From: Nemertoderma westbladi
Taxonomy: Eukaryota > Xenacoelomorpha > Nemertodermatida > Nemertodermatidae
DNA: 64,000 nucleotides
Reading direction: 5' to 3'
Assembly (NCBI GenBank): GCA_032718475.1
Contig: JAUCBJ010008661.1
Location: forward strand, 1 to 64,000
Shown here in pieces: positions 35,282-46,400 of the stretch; within the stretch, counting starts at the first letter, position 1; each line of letters opens with the position of its first letter. The position numbers were made by a program, and so were the translations under genes. A model generated the notes under the pieces. That model searched no databases and had not been told where the DNA came from. It was given only the letters and a program-made list of their open reading frames with translations.

Positions 35282-37140
35282 TCACGTCTTGTTAAGGCCC
35301 TGGTGGGCTGCGTGGAGTTGCAGCAGGGTCTCGTGTCGCAGTTCCACGGGTATGTATAATTGGGGCCCGCGGAGGATGAGGCCAATGTGGGTCATCAGGT
35401 CAGCGCAGTGAGTGAAGTAAGGTCGGAGTTGGTCATCGGTAATCTGGTGTTTGGAGGTCGGCCAGCCCTCGTCGATGGTGGTGAGCAGGGCGCGGTAGAC
35501 GGGGTCTAGCTGGCCGACCTGGCGGACCTGTTCGAGACGGACATCCCGGGATTCAATGGGTTGTATTTCTCCCGCAGCCGCGTTGACGATGAACTCCCAG
35601 TTGGCGTCGTCCTCCGGGGTGAGTAGTAGGTCGGAGGGCTCCGGTGTGTGGCGGGGGGTGCGGGAGAAAGCATCAGCCATGAGATGCTTGGTGCTGCGTT
35701 GGTGCCGAGCGGTGAAATTAAATCGCACCAAGGCGGTCTTCAGTTTCAGCAGGCGGTCATTGGTGACCTGGTCGAGGCTGCGATGGTTCAGTACAGGAAT
35801 CAACGGACTGCTGTCAGTCACCAGTTCGAAGTGCCGCAGTCCGTCGAGGAAATAGCGGCACTTGTGGGCCGCCCACGCAGCGCCAAGGGCCTCCAGCTCG
35901 GCCATACCGGACCAGTTGGCCTCGTGTTTGGCGAGGGTACGGGAGCTGCACTGAACAGTGAGCCAACGGTTGGAGTCGGGGTCGCGCTGTCGGAGGAGGA
36001 AACCGAGTCCGTGGAGCCGGGAGACGTCGGTGAGGAGTTCCATCCGTCGGTCGGGGTGGAACCCAGACAGGTAGTGGGGGCTGGACAGGGTGGACCAAGT
36101 CGCCTCGAACGCCTGGTTGTGTTGGGGCAGCCACAACCAGCTGTTATAGGTGGAGTTCAGGCTCCGGAGGGGTTCGATTAGTTGGGTAATCTCAGCTGGG
36201 CTAGGCCGATGAACGATCGGAGTTCCTTCCGGCAGGTTGGGGTCGGGAAGTTCCGTAGGTCATCCGTGAGTTCCGGGTCGATCCGGAATCGGACATGGGA
36301 GCCGATGTAGTCGCCGAACTTGACCTCCGGAAGGCAGAGATGAACCTTCCTCGGGTTGATGGAGATGTCGGCGGTGTCGCAGGCGGCGAGAACTCTCGCC
36401 ACTGCCTATGGTGTCAGTATAGATGAGGATATCCTCGACGATCCGGCCGATGTTGGGGACGCCCTGGAGTGCCTTGGCCATCCGGGCGTTGAAGACGTCC
36501 GAACATCCATGCCACCCCATGGGCATCCAGCGGTACCGGAACCGTCCCCGCGGAGTGGCGAACTTGGTGAGCTCCCGGCTGTTCCGATTGAGGCCTACCT
36601 GGTGGAACCCCTTGAGTCCATAGACGATGGAGAAGTAGCGGGCCGATGTGGGGACGCGGGAGACGACCTAGAACGGGTCCAGGGAAAAGTAGGCGGGTCG
36701 GACGGTGTGACGGTTCAACTCCCGGAGGTCGACAGTAATCCGGACAGAGTTGGGGTCGCTCTTCTTCCTAGTAACGACCATGGGGCTGAGCCACGCGCTG
36801 GGACTGTTGGCATCGTCCGCGGGCTCGAGGATCCCCATGGCAACCTGGTCGCTGAGCTCCCTGTCGAATGCCTCCTCCAGGTTGGCCAGTATGGGGCGGT
36901 TGGAGTACCGGAACGATGGTTTGGCGTCCGGGAGCAGTTTTATGGTTATATCCCCCCCCCCCCGGCCATAACCCTACAGTTCCCAGAGAGGGGGCGGGGG
37001 TACTGGGTAACCAGGGTTTCCCAGGTCTGGGTCACGTTGGGTGGCAGTGTCGGCGATGGTGTCGGTGTTGGTGGGGTTGGCGGTGGTTGTGCTGGTGGCG
37101 TAGGCGGTGGCCTGGGCGGTGGCATGGGCGGTGGCGCGGC
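35282..37140 (-). pseudogene. Gypsy reverse transcriptase and RNase H
   Basis: After a proline-rich linker (36946-37140) the RT starts near 36950: WLSPMVVTRKKSDP, RITVDLRELNRHTV, then a TAG at 36668-36670, FSIVYGLKGFHQVGL, TPRGRFRYRWMPMGW and IVEDILIYTD. The usual VDD/YVDD box is VED here (36431-36439). Frameshifts near 36410 and 36190. RNase H follows in the 35282-36136 frame: TDVSRLHGLGFLLRQ, LEALGAAWA, FELVTDSSPLIPVL, TKHLMADAFSR. A TGA at 35282-35284 (CGA to TGA type, at a CpG) stops the frame just inside the integrase zinc finger. Confidence 0.85.
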
Positions 37141-38162
37141 CACACAGAACCATTTGAAGTGTTATGGGGTGTCCTCCAAGGAGACACACTTGCACCATTC
37201 TTGTTCATTATTGTGGTTGACTATGTTCTACGCATGTCCTTAGATCATCATAATGATGATGGGGTGATGATAACTCCACCTACTGGCTCCAGAAGTCGAG
37301 GAAATCCTGCCAAGTACCTAACTGATCTAGACTTTGCTGATGACTTAGGAGTACTCTCAGAATCATTAGAGGGAGCCCAACGGCTCCTCAGCTCATTAGA
37401 ACATGCTGCTTCTAGTGTTTGTCTTTTTATTAACTCCAGAAAGACCAAAATTCTGACAGTTAACTTTGAAAGTCCTCAGCAAGTCTCTGATCGGATGAGC
37501 ATAAGCTCAAAGGATGGTATGCTTGAGCATGTGGACGACTTCTGTTACCTGGGATCATGGATCCGGAAGTCAGGTGAGGACCTTCGAATACGTAAGGGAA
37601 AGGCATGGGCAGCCTTGAATAGGCTTTCCAGGATTTGGAAGTCACCGAGAATTAATCGGAAACTTAAGGTCCGATTATTTAGAGCAGCAGTAGTTCCAGT
37701 ACTCCTCTACGGGAGTCCATGCTGGGCTCTAACTGCTGAGGACACCAAATCTCTGGAAGGCACATTCACAAGAATGCTACGCCGGGTTCATTCTGTTAAG
37801 TACAATGCACACATCTCCAACCAGACACTATATAACATTGGAGGTGTCTCATTGGTTCCCCCAAGCTTGACACTAGAACAAAATCGCCTCCGCTTTGCAG
37901 GACATTGCTATCGCCGTGAGGACCAGCCAGTGCATAATCTTGTACTTTGGCAGCCTCATGGAGTGAATAAGCATGGTGGACAGCCCATGACTTTCTTGAG
38001 ACGCATCTTAAAGGACACTGGCCTTAAAGATGCGGATGATCTAGCAAATGTCATGGGTGATAGGGAGTTGTGGCGGTGCAATTTTGTTGACAAGCCAGCA
38101 CAGCATTCCTAAAAATGCAGCTGCAATGCAGCATGCCGATCCTAGTAGTAGTAGTAGTAGTC
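37141..38162 (+). mobile_element. RTE-like LINE 3' fragment, copy 1
   Basis: Plus-strand insertion in the Gypsy element. It opens at AGAACCATTTGAAGTG and ends GATCCTAG followed by (TAG)n. Flanks share only CACAC (37141-37145 and 38164-38168), a weak target duplication. The 5' end is truncated within the RT. Confidence 0.8.
37146..38112 (+). pseudogene. RTE-like reverse transcriptase C-terminal part, copy 1
   Basis: Frame open to the stop at 38110-38112. It starts at the RT block EPFEVLWGVLQGDTLAPFLF, then TDLDFADDLGVL (FADD at 37333-37344), SRKTKILTVN, FCYLGSWI, KVRLFRAAVVPVLLYGSPCW and RMLRRVHSVKYNAHI. Next come RFAGHCYRREDQPVHNLVLW and FVDKPAQHS at the end. The frame extends upstream to 36868 through Gypsy DNA read backwards, which is accidental. 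N-terminal RT motifs and the endonuclease are missing. RTE-like assignment rests on GVLQGDTLAPFLF and the simple-repeat tail. Confidence 0.83.
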
Positions 38163-38164
38163 GC

Positions 38165-38570
38165 ACACTGCCTAGTGGGGGCGTCGGGTGGCCCCCACCC
38201 ACCCCGGAGGATGGGGCTCCACAGGATCCCGAGGGTGAAACAGGTCTTCCTGGACAGCAGTAGTTGGTGGAGGCCGTCCAGGACCCAGACATCCGTGGTG
38301 CAGGCAGTGTGCAATGCATGGCACTGGATGGTGGCGCCGAATACTCCCTTAAAAACCCAACCCGCTCGACTACCGTTGGCGAGTTTAGGTGGTTGGTGGT
38401 TGGGGCGGCGGGTTGGAGTTCCGGAGGTTCTTGACTTTCCCCCCGAAGGCTGAGTAGACCCGGAAGGGAATCGCCGTAATGTTGGCACCGGAATCTGGGA
38501 GGAACTGGAGTTCGGTGATTCCGAAACTGGCGTTCTTAGTGACCTGGAATCCCAGTGTCACCGTCTCGGG
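38165..38570 (-). pseudogene. Gypsy aspartic protease
   Basis: Minus-strand text FGITELQFLPDSGANITAIP carries the active-site DSG (38487-38495). The domain continues to DVWVLDGLHQLLLSRKTC and FTLGIL. The frame then runs into the (ACT)n complement of the RTE-like tail at 38162, so the insertion lies between protease and RT. The enzyme would process the Gag-Pol polyprotein. Confidence 0.82.
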
Positions 38571-39573
38571 GACTCCAACTGTTCAATGGAGGAGACGGTG
38601 GGGGCGTCGTCCAGTTCAGGACCGGCGAGGATCGACCACATCTCGGCGGCATTGGTCGACCGATCGTCGTCGTAATTGGTGGCGGGCCCGTCGGCTGCGT
38701 TGGTCTGGGGGAGGCGGGGGCACATCCGATTGCAGTGCCCGATGGTGTTGCAGTGGCGACAGCGGGCATCGGCGCTGGGGCAACGGGCTCCTGCGTTGTG
38801 TGGGGGGAACCCGCACTGCGGGCAGCGGGTGGGTGGTTGATCGCGGCGGGGCCCGGGCCTGCGGCTGCGTTGCGGCGACGCTCTGGCAGCCGAGGGCGCC
38901 GTGGGAGCAGTTGCAGGGGCCCCGCTCCACGACATGGAGGCGGTGTCCTTGCGGGCAGTCCAGACAGTCTGCACGAGGCGGAGGGCATCCGTGATGTAGC
39001 TGTCTGGAGGCAGGCGTAGGAGCTGCTCGGTCACCTCCTTGTCGCCGAAGCCTGCGATGAATTGATCGAGGAGCCGATCGTTGGTGTGGGCCGCCGCGGT
39101 GGGGAGCGCCTCGAACGCACACTTGGTGTCGATGTCCCGGAGGTGGACCAGGAACGTCTCCGGGGTTTCCTCTGGGAGGCGGGAATGCCGGGCGAGTTCC
39201 TGATTGTGGAACCGTTTGTTGGTCCCTCCGTGGACATGGGTACCGAGTGTCGCGATGACGAGGGACGCATCCGAGTTGTTGGCAGTGGAGAGCCCAAGTC
39301 CCCTTACCACGGCGTTCGGGAGAACGCGGATGTGAGGGCGGCTCGACGCTGTCTGTTGGTGGCCCGGAGGAGGTCGGCTGAGACGGCCGGGTCCGGAGGG
39401 TCTGTGGGGTCGATGGTCCGCAAGTTCTTGAGGCCCGACGTCACCAGGAACGCTTCCCACTCCTCGATCCACAGGTCCCACGTAGAACGTTCACAGTTGA
39501 TGTCGAACGGAGGGGCTGCGCTGCGGAGTATGAAGGAGCGGGGGTCAAGGGGGTCGGTTGAGTTGTGCACCAT
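38558..39573 (-). pseudogene. Gypsy gag
   Basis: ATG at 39571-39573 follows the PBS by about 150 bp. The N-terminal part (WDLWIEEWEAFLV) continues after a frameshift near 39310 into a 307-codon frame with TFLVHLRDIDTKCAFEAL and FIAGFGDKEVTEQLLRLP, typical for Mag-type capsid. Two zinc knuckles follow: CPQCGFPPHN with ARCP, then CRHCNTIGHCNRMC (CX2CX4HX4C). A 1-bp deletion at about 38570 separates it from the protease; the duplicate at 41574-42117 lacks that deletion. Confidence 0.83.
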
Positions 39574-39721
39574 AGTATTAATGTATTACTTTATTAACAG
39601 CAGACAGAACATAATGTGTGGGTATGGCTGGCCTGGGCCCGAGGACCTGGCGGTCTAGCAGAGTATACTGGTAGCGTGGTAGGTGGTAGCAGTAGGCTGG
39701 TACAGCAATACAGTTGTAGGT

Positions 39722-39742
39722 TCAAAAATCATAACTGCGCCA
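39722..39742 (-). promoter_or_regulatory. Gypsy primer binding site
   Basis: Directly after the 5' LTR the minus strand reads TGGCGCAGTTATGA. It begins with TGG, the complement of a tRNA 3' CCA end, at the exact position of a retroelement PBS. The tRNA is not assigned. Confidence 0.75.
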
Positions 39743-39811
39743 TGACTGATATATATAATATGAATAAGACAAGCAGACTTCACGGGAGAGAGCCATGCAC
39801 TATACTACACA
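39743..39811 (-). repeat. Gypsy 5' LTR (69 bp)
   Basis: Minus-strand 5' LTR, TG...CA ended, preceded by target duplication TTTAC (39812-39816, plus strand). Confidence 0.9.
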
Positions 39812-40347
39812 TTTACAGTTCTGGAATTTGGTTGCACATCTATATTAGTCAGGAAGGACAATTTTAATTGTTTAAAAGCATATGAAATTTGAAAAATGTA
39901 TCTGTAGAAATATAATAAAGCGAAATATTCTCTAACAGCGGAAAGTAAGGGGATTTGAGATTTTGTACGGAGATATGTGCCAGTAACTTCGCGGATGCGT
40001 TTACCAAAAATGCAGCGCAAGGCATAATTTTGGGATTTTTCATGAGAGTAGAGTGCCGTTTTGGAACCGTGAACACTGTGCAGAGAGGATAGCAACTGGC
40101 AACAGTAATTATGGTGAGGGAGAACAATTGTTTTGTCGATTTGAATTTTAGTCTTAGTTTGGGAGTTGACCTTTAACTTTGCGTAGAAGTGAAATTTTTA
40201 GTGACATTTTCTGGCGAATGTTTTTAATTTGTTCTGTCCATTGCAATTTATTGTCTATTATAACTCCAAGATATTTAGCATTTATTGACTGTTCTATTGA
40301 TGTGTTATTGTATAGTGACAATTTTTTATTAGAGTGATCCTGTCTGT
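39812..40347 (-). pseudogene. LINE-A middle fragment (first copy)
   Basis: Two overlapping minus-strand frames cover AKYLGVIIDNKLQW, then LSSLHSVHGSKTALYSHEKS, ALRCIFGKRIREVTGTYL and ALLYFYRYIFQISYAF. They end SRTVN exactly at the Gypsy LTR (39811). The right end, at 40347, is the junction of a tandem duplication rather than a natural LINE end. It matches 42118-42570 at about 98%. Confidence 0.8.
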
Positions 40348-41301
40348 GTGTTATGGGGCGTCCTCCAAGGAGACACACTTGCACCATTCTTGTTCATTAT
40401 TGTGGTTGACTATGTTCTACGCATGTCCTTAGATCATCATAATGATGATGGGGTGATGATAACTCCACCTACTGGCTCCAGAAGTCGAGGAAATCCTGCC
40501 AAGTACCTAACTGATCTAGACTTTGCTGATGACTTAGGAGTACTCTCAGAATCATTAGAGGGAGCCCAACGGCTCCTCAGCTCGTTAGAACATGCTGCTT
40601 CTAGTGTTGGTCTTTTTATTAACTCCAGAAAGACCAAAATTCTGACAGTTAACTTTGAAAGTCCTCAGCAAGTCTCTGATCAGATGAGCATAAGCTCAAA
40701 GGATGGTATGCTTGAGCATGTGGACGACTTCTGTTACCTGGGATCATGGATCCGGAAGTCAGGTGAGGACCTTCGAATACGTAAGGGAAAGGCATGGGCA
40801 GCCTTGAATAGGCTTTCCAGGATTTGGAAGTCACCGAGAATTAATCGGAAACTTAAGGTCCGATTATTTAGAGCAGCAGTAGTTCCAGTACTCCTCTACG
40901 GGAGTCCATGCTGGGCTCTAACTGCTGAGGACACCAAATCTCTGGATGGCACATTCACAAGAATGCTACGCCGGGTTCATTCTGTTAAGTACAATGCACA
41001 CATCTCCAACCAGACACTATATAACATTGGAGGTGTCTCATTGGTTCCCCCAAGCTTGACACTAGAACAAAATCGCCTCCGCTTTGCAAGACATTGCTTT
41101 CGCCGTGAGGACCAGCCAGTGCATAATCTTGTACTTTGGCAGCCTCATGGAGTGAATAAGCATGGTGGACAGCCCATGACTTTCTTGAGACGCATCTTAA
41201 AGGACACTGGCCTTAAAGATGCGGATGATCTAGCAAATGTCATGGGTGATAGGGAGTTGTGGCGGTGCAATTTTGTTGACAAGCCGGCACAGCATTCCTA
41301 A
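40348..41301 (+). pseudogene. RTE-like reverse transcriptase, copy 2 (duplicated)
   Basis: Same 317-codon frame as copy 1 with few substitutions (for example GLFIN for CLFIN and RHCFRRED for GHCYRRED). The frame is open throughout, so little time has passed since duplication. It starts at the duplication junction rather than at a natural LINE end. Confidence 0.83.
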
Positions 41302-41351
41302 AAATGCAGCTGCAATGCAGCATGCCGATCCTAGTAGTAGTAGTAGTAGTC

Positions 41352-42117
41352 GCACACTGCCTAGTGGGGGCGTCGGGTGGCCCCCACCCACCCCGGAGGA
41401 TGGGGCTCCACAGGATCCCGAGGGTGAAGCAGGTCTTCCTGGACAGCAGTGGTTGGTGGAGGCCGTCCAGGACCCAGACATCCGTGGTGCAGGCAGTGTG
41501 CAATGCATGGCACTGGATGGTGGCGCCGAATACTCCCTTAAAAACCCAACCCGCTCGACTACCATTGGCGAGTTTAGGTGGTTGGTGGTTGGGGCGGCGG
41601 GTTGGAGTTCCGGAGGTTCTCGACTTTCCCCCCGAAGGCTGAGTAGACCCGGAAGGGAATCGCCGTAATGTTGGCACCGGAATCTGGGAGCAACTGGAGT
41701 TCGGTGATTCCGAAACTGGGGTTCTTAGTGACCTGGAATCCGAGTGTCACCGTCTCGAGGGACTCCAACTGTTCAATGGAGGAGTCGGTGGGGGCGTCGT
41801 CCAGTTCGGGACCGGCGAGGATCGACCACATCTCGGCGGCGTTGGTCGACCGATCGTCGTCGTAATTGGTGGCGGGCCCGTTGGCTGCGTTGGTCTGGGG
41901 GCGGCGGGGGCACATCCGATTGTAGTGCCCGATGGTGTTGCAGTGGCGACAGCGGGCATCGGCACCGGGGCAACGGGCTCCTGCGTTGTGTGGGGGGAAC
42001 CCGCACTGCGGGCAGCGGGTGGGTGGTTGATCGCGGCGGGGCCCGGGCCTGCGGCTGCGTTGCGGCGTCGCTCTGGCAGCCGAGGGCGCCGTGGGAGCAG
42101 TTGCGGGGGCCCCGCTC
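41352..42117 (-). pseudogene. Gypsy gag zinc knuckles and protease, second copy
   Basis: Copy of 38163-38929. Here gag and protease are in one frame (41574-42117): the base missing in copy 1 is present, and LPDSGANITAIP follows without a shift. The second zinc knuckle reads CRHCNTIGHYNRMC. Upstream the frame enters LINE-A at 42118 across the deletion joint, so the 241-codon frame there is chimeric. Confidence 0.82.
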
Positions 42118-42331
42118 CATGTATCTGTAGAAATATAATAAATCGAAATATTCTCTAACAGCGGAAAGTAAGGGGATTTGAGATTTTGTACGGAGATATG
42201 TGCCAGTAACTTCGCGGATGCGTTTACCAAAAATGCAGCGCAAGGCATAATTTTGGGATTTTTCATGAGAGTAGAGTGCCGTTTTGGAACCGTGAACACT
42301 GTGCAGAGAGGATAGCAACTGGCAACAGTAA

Positions 42332-43290
42332 TTATGGTGGGGGGAGAACAATTGTTTTGTAGATTTGAATTTTAGTCTTAGTTGGGAGTTGACCTTTAAC
42401 TTTGCGTAGAAGTGAAATTTTTAGTGACATTTTCTGGCGAATGTTTTTAATTTGTTCTGTCCATTGCAATTTATTGTCTATTATAACTCCAAGATATTTA
42501 GCATTTATTGACTGTTCTATTGATGTGTTATTGTATAGTGACAATTTTTTATCAGAGTGATCCTGTCTGTCTTTAGGGGATAATAGAATAAATTATGTTT
42601 TTTCAGCATTCAGTTGTAGATAATGCGAGTCAAATATTTTTTTATTGTGGTTTATATTCGCTCTTAATGATGAAATTGCTGAGTTTGGGTCTGTGTTTGA
42701 AACTGATAGTGAAGTGTCGTCTGCATATTGGATTATGTCGGTCGTGCTTGGTAATTGTCTGTTAATGTCATTAGTGTAGAGCGAGAAGAGGAGTGGGGCG
42801 ATAATTGTACCCTGAGGGATTCCTCTTTGTTCCGTCATCCATGGTGATATTGTTCGGTTAATCTTTACTTCTTGTTGTCTGTTAGTAAGGTAGTTATTAA
42901 TTAATCAAGGCACACGCTGTATCATGAAAACCTAAACTATTTAATTTATTAATTAGTAGTGTATGGTCTAGGGAATTAAATGCTTTACTTAAATCCAAAA
43001 GAGCAACAGCAACATATTTATTTTGATTTAATTGCGCTCGACAGGTCTCAGTTACATAAATAAGGGCGTCTATTGTTGAGTTGCGAAAACCAAATTGCTT
43101 TGAGTAGAGTGTATTGTTATTTGTTAGTTAATTGTCCATTTGGTTATACATAACACGTTCAAAAATTTTGGCGAAAGGTTGGGTGATCGATATAGGTCTG
43201 TAATTGGTGGGATCATTGTCATCGCCCTTTTTGAAGATTGGGGAGACATGAGACTGCTTGAGTTTATCCGGAAAAATTGATCTAGTGTGG
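42332..43290 (-). pseudogene. LINE-A reverse transcriptase
   Basis: Minus-strand RT blocks in order: FPDKLKQSHVSPIFKKGD, DPTNYRPISITQPFAKIFE, LYSKQFGFRNSTIDAL, ALLDLSKAFNSLDH, RGIPQGTIIAPLLFSLY and YADD (42716-42727). Then come QLNAEKT and AKYLGVIIDNKLQW. All RT motifs are present. In-frame stops occur near 43130 and 42905, plus another near 42595, so the copy is dead. Its 5' part (endonuclease) is missing, cut near 43290. This is the RT of a Jockey/CR1-type element. Confidence 0.8.
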
Positions 43291-43459
43291 AGATGGCGTC
43301 TAGCCACGAAATGAAAACGTATGTAGACTCAAGTTCGAGCGATCGCTGATGGCATACTGCAGTACTGTCGTACAATTCTGTAGGTGGGCCTAAAGTTCCT
43401 CTCTAGGGTTGCTAGGCAACCGTAATAATAAAGTTTTGGGACTGAATAATATGTATTAC

Positions 43460-46400
43460 AGTAACTTAGTATTTTTTTGCTGTACATACGCCGGAATTGC
43501 AGATATTCCTCCGGCTTACTACCATCTTGTACTTTGGCAGCCTCATGGAGTGAATAAGCATGGTGGACAGCCCATGACTTTCTTGAGATGCATCTTAAAG
43601 GACACTGGTCTTGAAGATGCGGATGATCTAGCAAATGTCATGGGTGATAGGGAGTTGTGGTGGTGGAATTTTGTTGATAAGCCGCCACAGCATTCTTAAA
43701 AATGCAGCTGCAATGCAGCATGCTGATCCTAGTACTACCATCGAATTTTAAGGGCTCCACTGGCGGCAGCTCAATCCTAGTCTTCAGCGTGTCGATGAGT
43801 GCTGCCATTCCCATCGCTTGTACTTCCAGTGTGCTTGATGGTAGGGATACAGGCTCCTTTGATGTTGGTTTGCGGTTCACCTATCGGGCCCGTCGACTTT
43901 CCCTGGGTGGGATATATCATCGGGGGTAGCGGTCCCCCTCCATATCTCTGTGTCGCATGATTTGTTTGGATCTGAGGGGATCGGGGTTCTTGTTCTTGGT
44001 TGTGTATATTGCGGATACTGTAATAGGGGAATGTCACCCTGTCCAGGGTGTGCAGGTACCGGTATAGGCCTATCGGTTTCTTGCCTACTGACCGGTATGT
44101 ATGCCGCGACCTCTGGGTCTAATCCCATCATTCTCGCTACCCTATCGCCTACACTATCTCTCCCAGCATGGCATATAGTATGTGCAGTAAGGCCTATAAT
44201 ATGTCCTGCAGTCTGCCTGTGTCCTTCCGGATCGAAGTTTAATCTTCTCGAGTATTCCGAGAAGTCCTCCCTGCGACTACCATATTCTAAATCGGCAGCT
44301 ACGTTCCGACGGGAAGTTTCTCTCCAATCCCCTCTCCTGTCTTCCACCTTGTACCGGTACACTCTGTACCCCTCTCCCAGTGTGTGGTATATTTCACCAG
44401 GTTGTGTTTCTCCGGGGCGATGGCAATCTCCCGGAGTACGACCGCACCGGCTCTCCGTCTCCACCTCGAGTACTGACGGTTAACTGTCCGTCCTTCCCCT
44501 CTGGTTGCTCGTAGTAACACTTCCTCGTCCCTCCTCGTTTCTTTTGACTTGATTGTGGTGTCCTCCCTCATGAGATCTCATTTTGACCTCCCGGATGAAC
44601 TCCACTGTTCTTCTCCCATCTTCCGAGTGGGCTCAACGTTTCCTTGTTTGGTCGCTTATAGCACCAACGTCCCTCCCTCTGCCCGGTTGGATGACCCCGC
44701 GGATATTCGCAGTCCCCCTACTATCCTCTGTCATCGGGTGCCACGGTTCACTCAACTCATCGTGCGCATTGCCCGCCAACGCTCGTGGGACATTCTCTGC
44801 CCCCCCCCCCCTCGTTATTAATTGGTTGTGGTGGGGTGCCCGTAGCCCCCCCCCCCCACCCCCCACCCGTCACCTCTTGTTTCACCCCATGTTCCCTTCC
44901 AGTCGACGCGTTAGTCCTACCCTTACTGGGTTCATTTACCCCCGCTCGTCGCTGCGCAAATGCATGGCCTTGCAGGCTCTCATTGGCCAAATCGCTTGTT
45001 TCCCCTACGTTTATATTAATTGCACCGCTAATAGTCTCGCCCTTTTGACCTGCTACATTATTAATTATATTATTTTGATTAATTCCTCCAGGGTTATTTA
45101 CTATATTGTTGTTTGAGCTATCATTTAAAATATTTAAATTATTTTGTTCGATATTATTTATATTATTTAAATTATTTTGTTCAATATTATCTACGTCATT
45201 ACTTAAATTATTTTGTGCACCAATATTCGAATTAATACCGGGTAAAATATTATTTCCTGCAAGAAAAGTTTCATTAGTATTAGGGTTATCTATTACGGTA
45301 CTATTAATATCAACATCATTAAACGTATTATTATTACTCCCCCCCCCCCCCCCCCCCCCCCCCCGCCCGTACGGTCACACCAGTCTTGGGTCTGTTGTCC
45401 GGTACCTGTAAGTGGGGTATTAACAAAGGTTTCCATCACCCCTGGTTCCTCATAAATACTACCCGAAGCAGCCTCGCTCTCTGATAAACCCATTTTTGCC
45501 AGTTCTAATCGGCGCTTCTGTTTCGCTTGGTATTGCATCAACCCCCTCAACCGGGTATGCATATTGTCCCGCAAGCGTTTGCCCACCACCCTCTCTCTCT
45601 CTTTCCTCTCTAATACTCTGGTTGGCTAATTCTGTCTCCCTCACCTCTCGCTCTCTAAGCTCATTCACCTCTCTCGCCTCCCGCTCTCTACGCTCGTTTG
45701 TCTCTCTCGCCTCCTGCTCTCTGCGCTTGTTTGTCTCTCTCGCCTCCCGCTCTCTGTGCTCGTTTGCTTCTCTCTCAATTCTCTCAGCCTCTCACTCCTT
45801 GCGCTCATTTTCCACTCTCGCCTCCCGCTCCTCACGCTCCTTCTGCTCATCCATTTATCTTTCCTCCCGCTCTCGCTAACTCTCTTTCCCTTTATAACAA
45901 CACACTCCCCTCATCCAACTGCCTCTCTAACTCCTTTTGGTCCAACGCAACCATGTCTAACTGACACGCCAGATCTATTTCTAACACCCTTATTGCTTTC
46001 GCGAAGGATGTAGCGGACTTATAGGTTGCGACGGACTCCCATCACCTGATGGTTTTACTAATTTTATCGTGCTTACTTGTGGCTCACGTGGTTTTACTGA
46101 CGGATGACACTGAATCCTCCGGGTTTACCTTTGGCTCGGTGTCATTCGAACCTGCCCATCCCACTAACTTAAACCCTCGCGTATCTACCAGATAAGGTCC
46201 TATGTATACTCTACTGTATGGCACTATCCCCGATCACCACAATTCAAACAGTTCTGTGGCGACCCCCCTCGCCCTCTCACTTCCCTAGCTCCCCCTGCCC
46301 AAATCGGGCTAGATAGCGAAAGTGTTTGTCGCACTCACCCAGCCTGCGGCTTAGTTTGGGCTGGTCTACCCCTCTCCCCTCCCTGGCGTCCTTCGACAAT

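Larger units (their letters stand above)
34077..39811 (-). mobile_element. Mag-like Ty3/Gypsy element with 69-bp LTRs
   Basis: The 69-bp ends 39743-39811 and 34077-34145 differ by one base (T/C). They start TGTGTAG and end TCAGTCA on the minus strand, and are flanked by the same 5 bp (TTTAC on plus: 39812-39816 and 34072-34076). Order inside is gag, protease, RT, RNase H, integrase. The element is 5.7 kb, or about 4.7 kb without the RTE-like insertion at 37141-38162. Very short LTRs and CCHC-type gag match the Mag lineage (mag of Bombyx has 77-bp LTRs). Stops and frameshifts make it non-autonomous now. Confidence 0.9.
37157..40347. repeat. tandem duplication, unit 1 (3.19 kb)
   Basis: Segment RTE-Gypsy-LINE-A. 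Its start (GTGTTATGGGG) recurs at 40348, immediately after its end. Offset to unit 2 is 3,189-3,190 bp through the RTE and Gypsy parts. The junction shows a few bases of microhomology (GTGT). Confidence 0.85.
40348..42570. repeat. tandem duplication, unit 2 with ~0.97-kb deletion
   Basis: Matches 37157-38929, then jumps to the equivalent of 39896 and continues to the equivalent of 40347. The deletion removed the Gypsy gag 5' half, PBS, LTR and some LINE-A. The RTE/Gypsy boundary at 41351 is identical to that at 38162, so the second RTE copy arose by duplication rather than a new insertion. Confidence 0.85.
33282..43290 (-). mobile_element. LINE-A, split by a Gypsy element and a duplication
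   Basis: Pieces at 42118-43290 (RT and connection), 39812-40347 (part duplicated at 42118-42570) and 33282-34076 (C-terminus, 3' UTR) read as one Jockey/CR1-like LINE on the minus strand. The 3' end has a (ATT)n tail at 33282-33300. The 3' UTR (33640-33850) contains a 34-bp ACATACAGCACAAG-type repeat. The protein is continuous across the Gypsy insertion once one 5-bp target duplication is removed. Confidence 0.82.

Noticed and set aside
36868-37145. N-terminal extension of the RTE-like ORF (414 codons)
   Set aside because: This part is the antisense of the Gypsy proline-rich linker; LINE sequence starts only at about 37143.
40348-41351. Independent second RTE-like insertion
   Set aside because: Its right border with Gypsy is identical to that of copy 1 and its left border is a duplication joint, so it is a duplicated copy.
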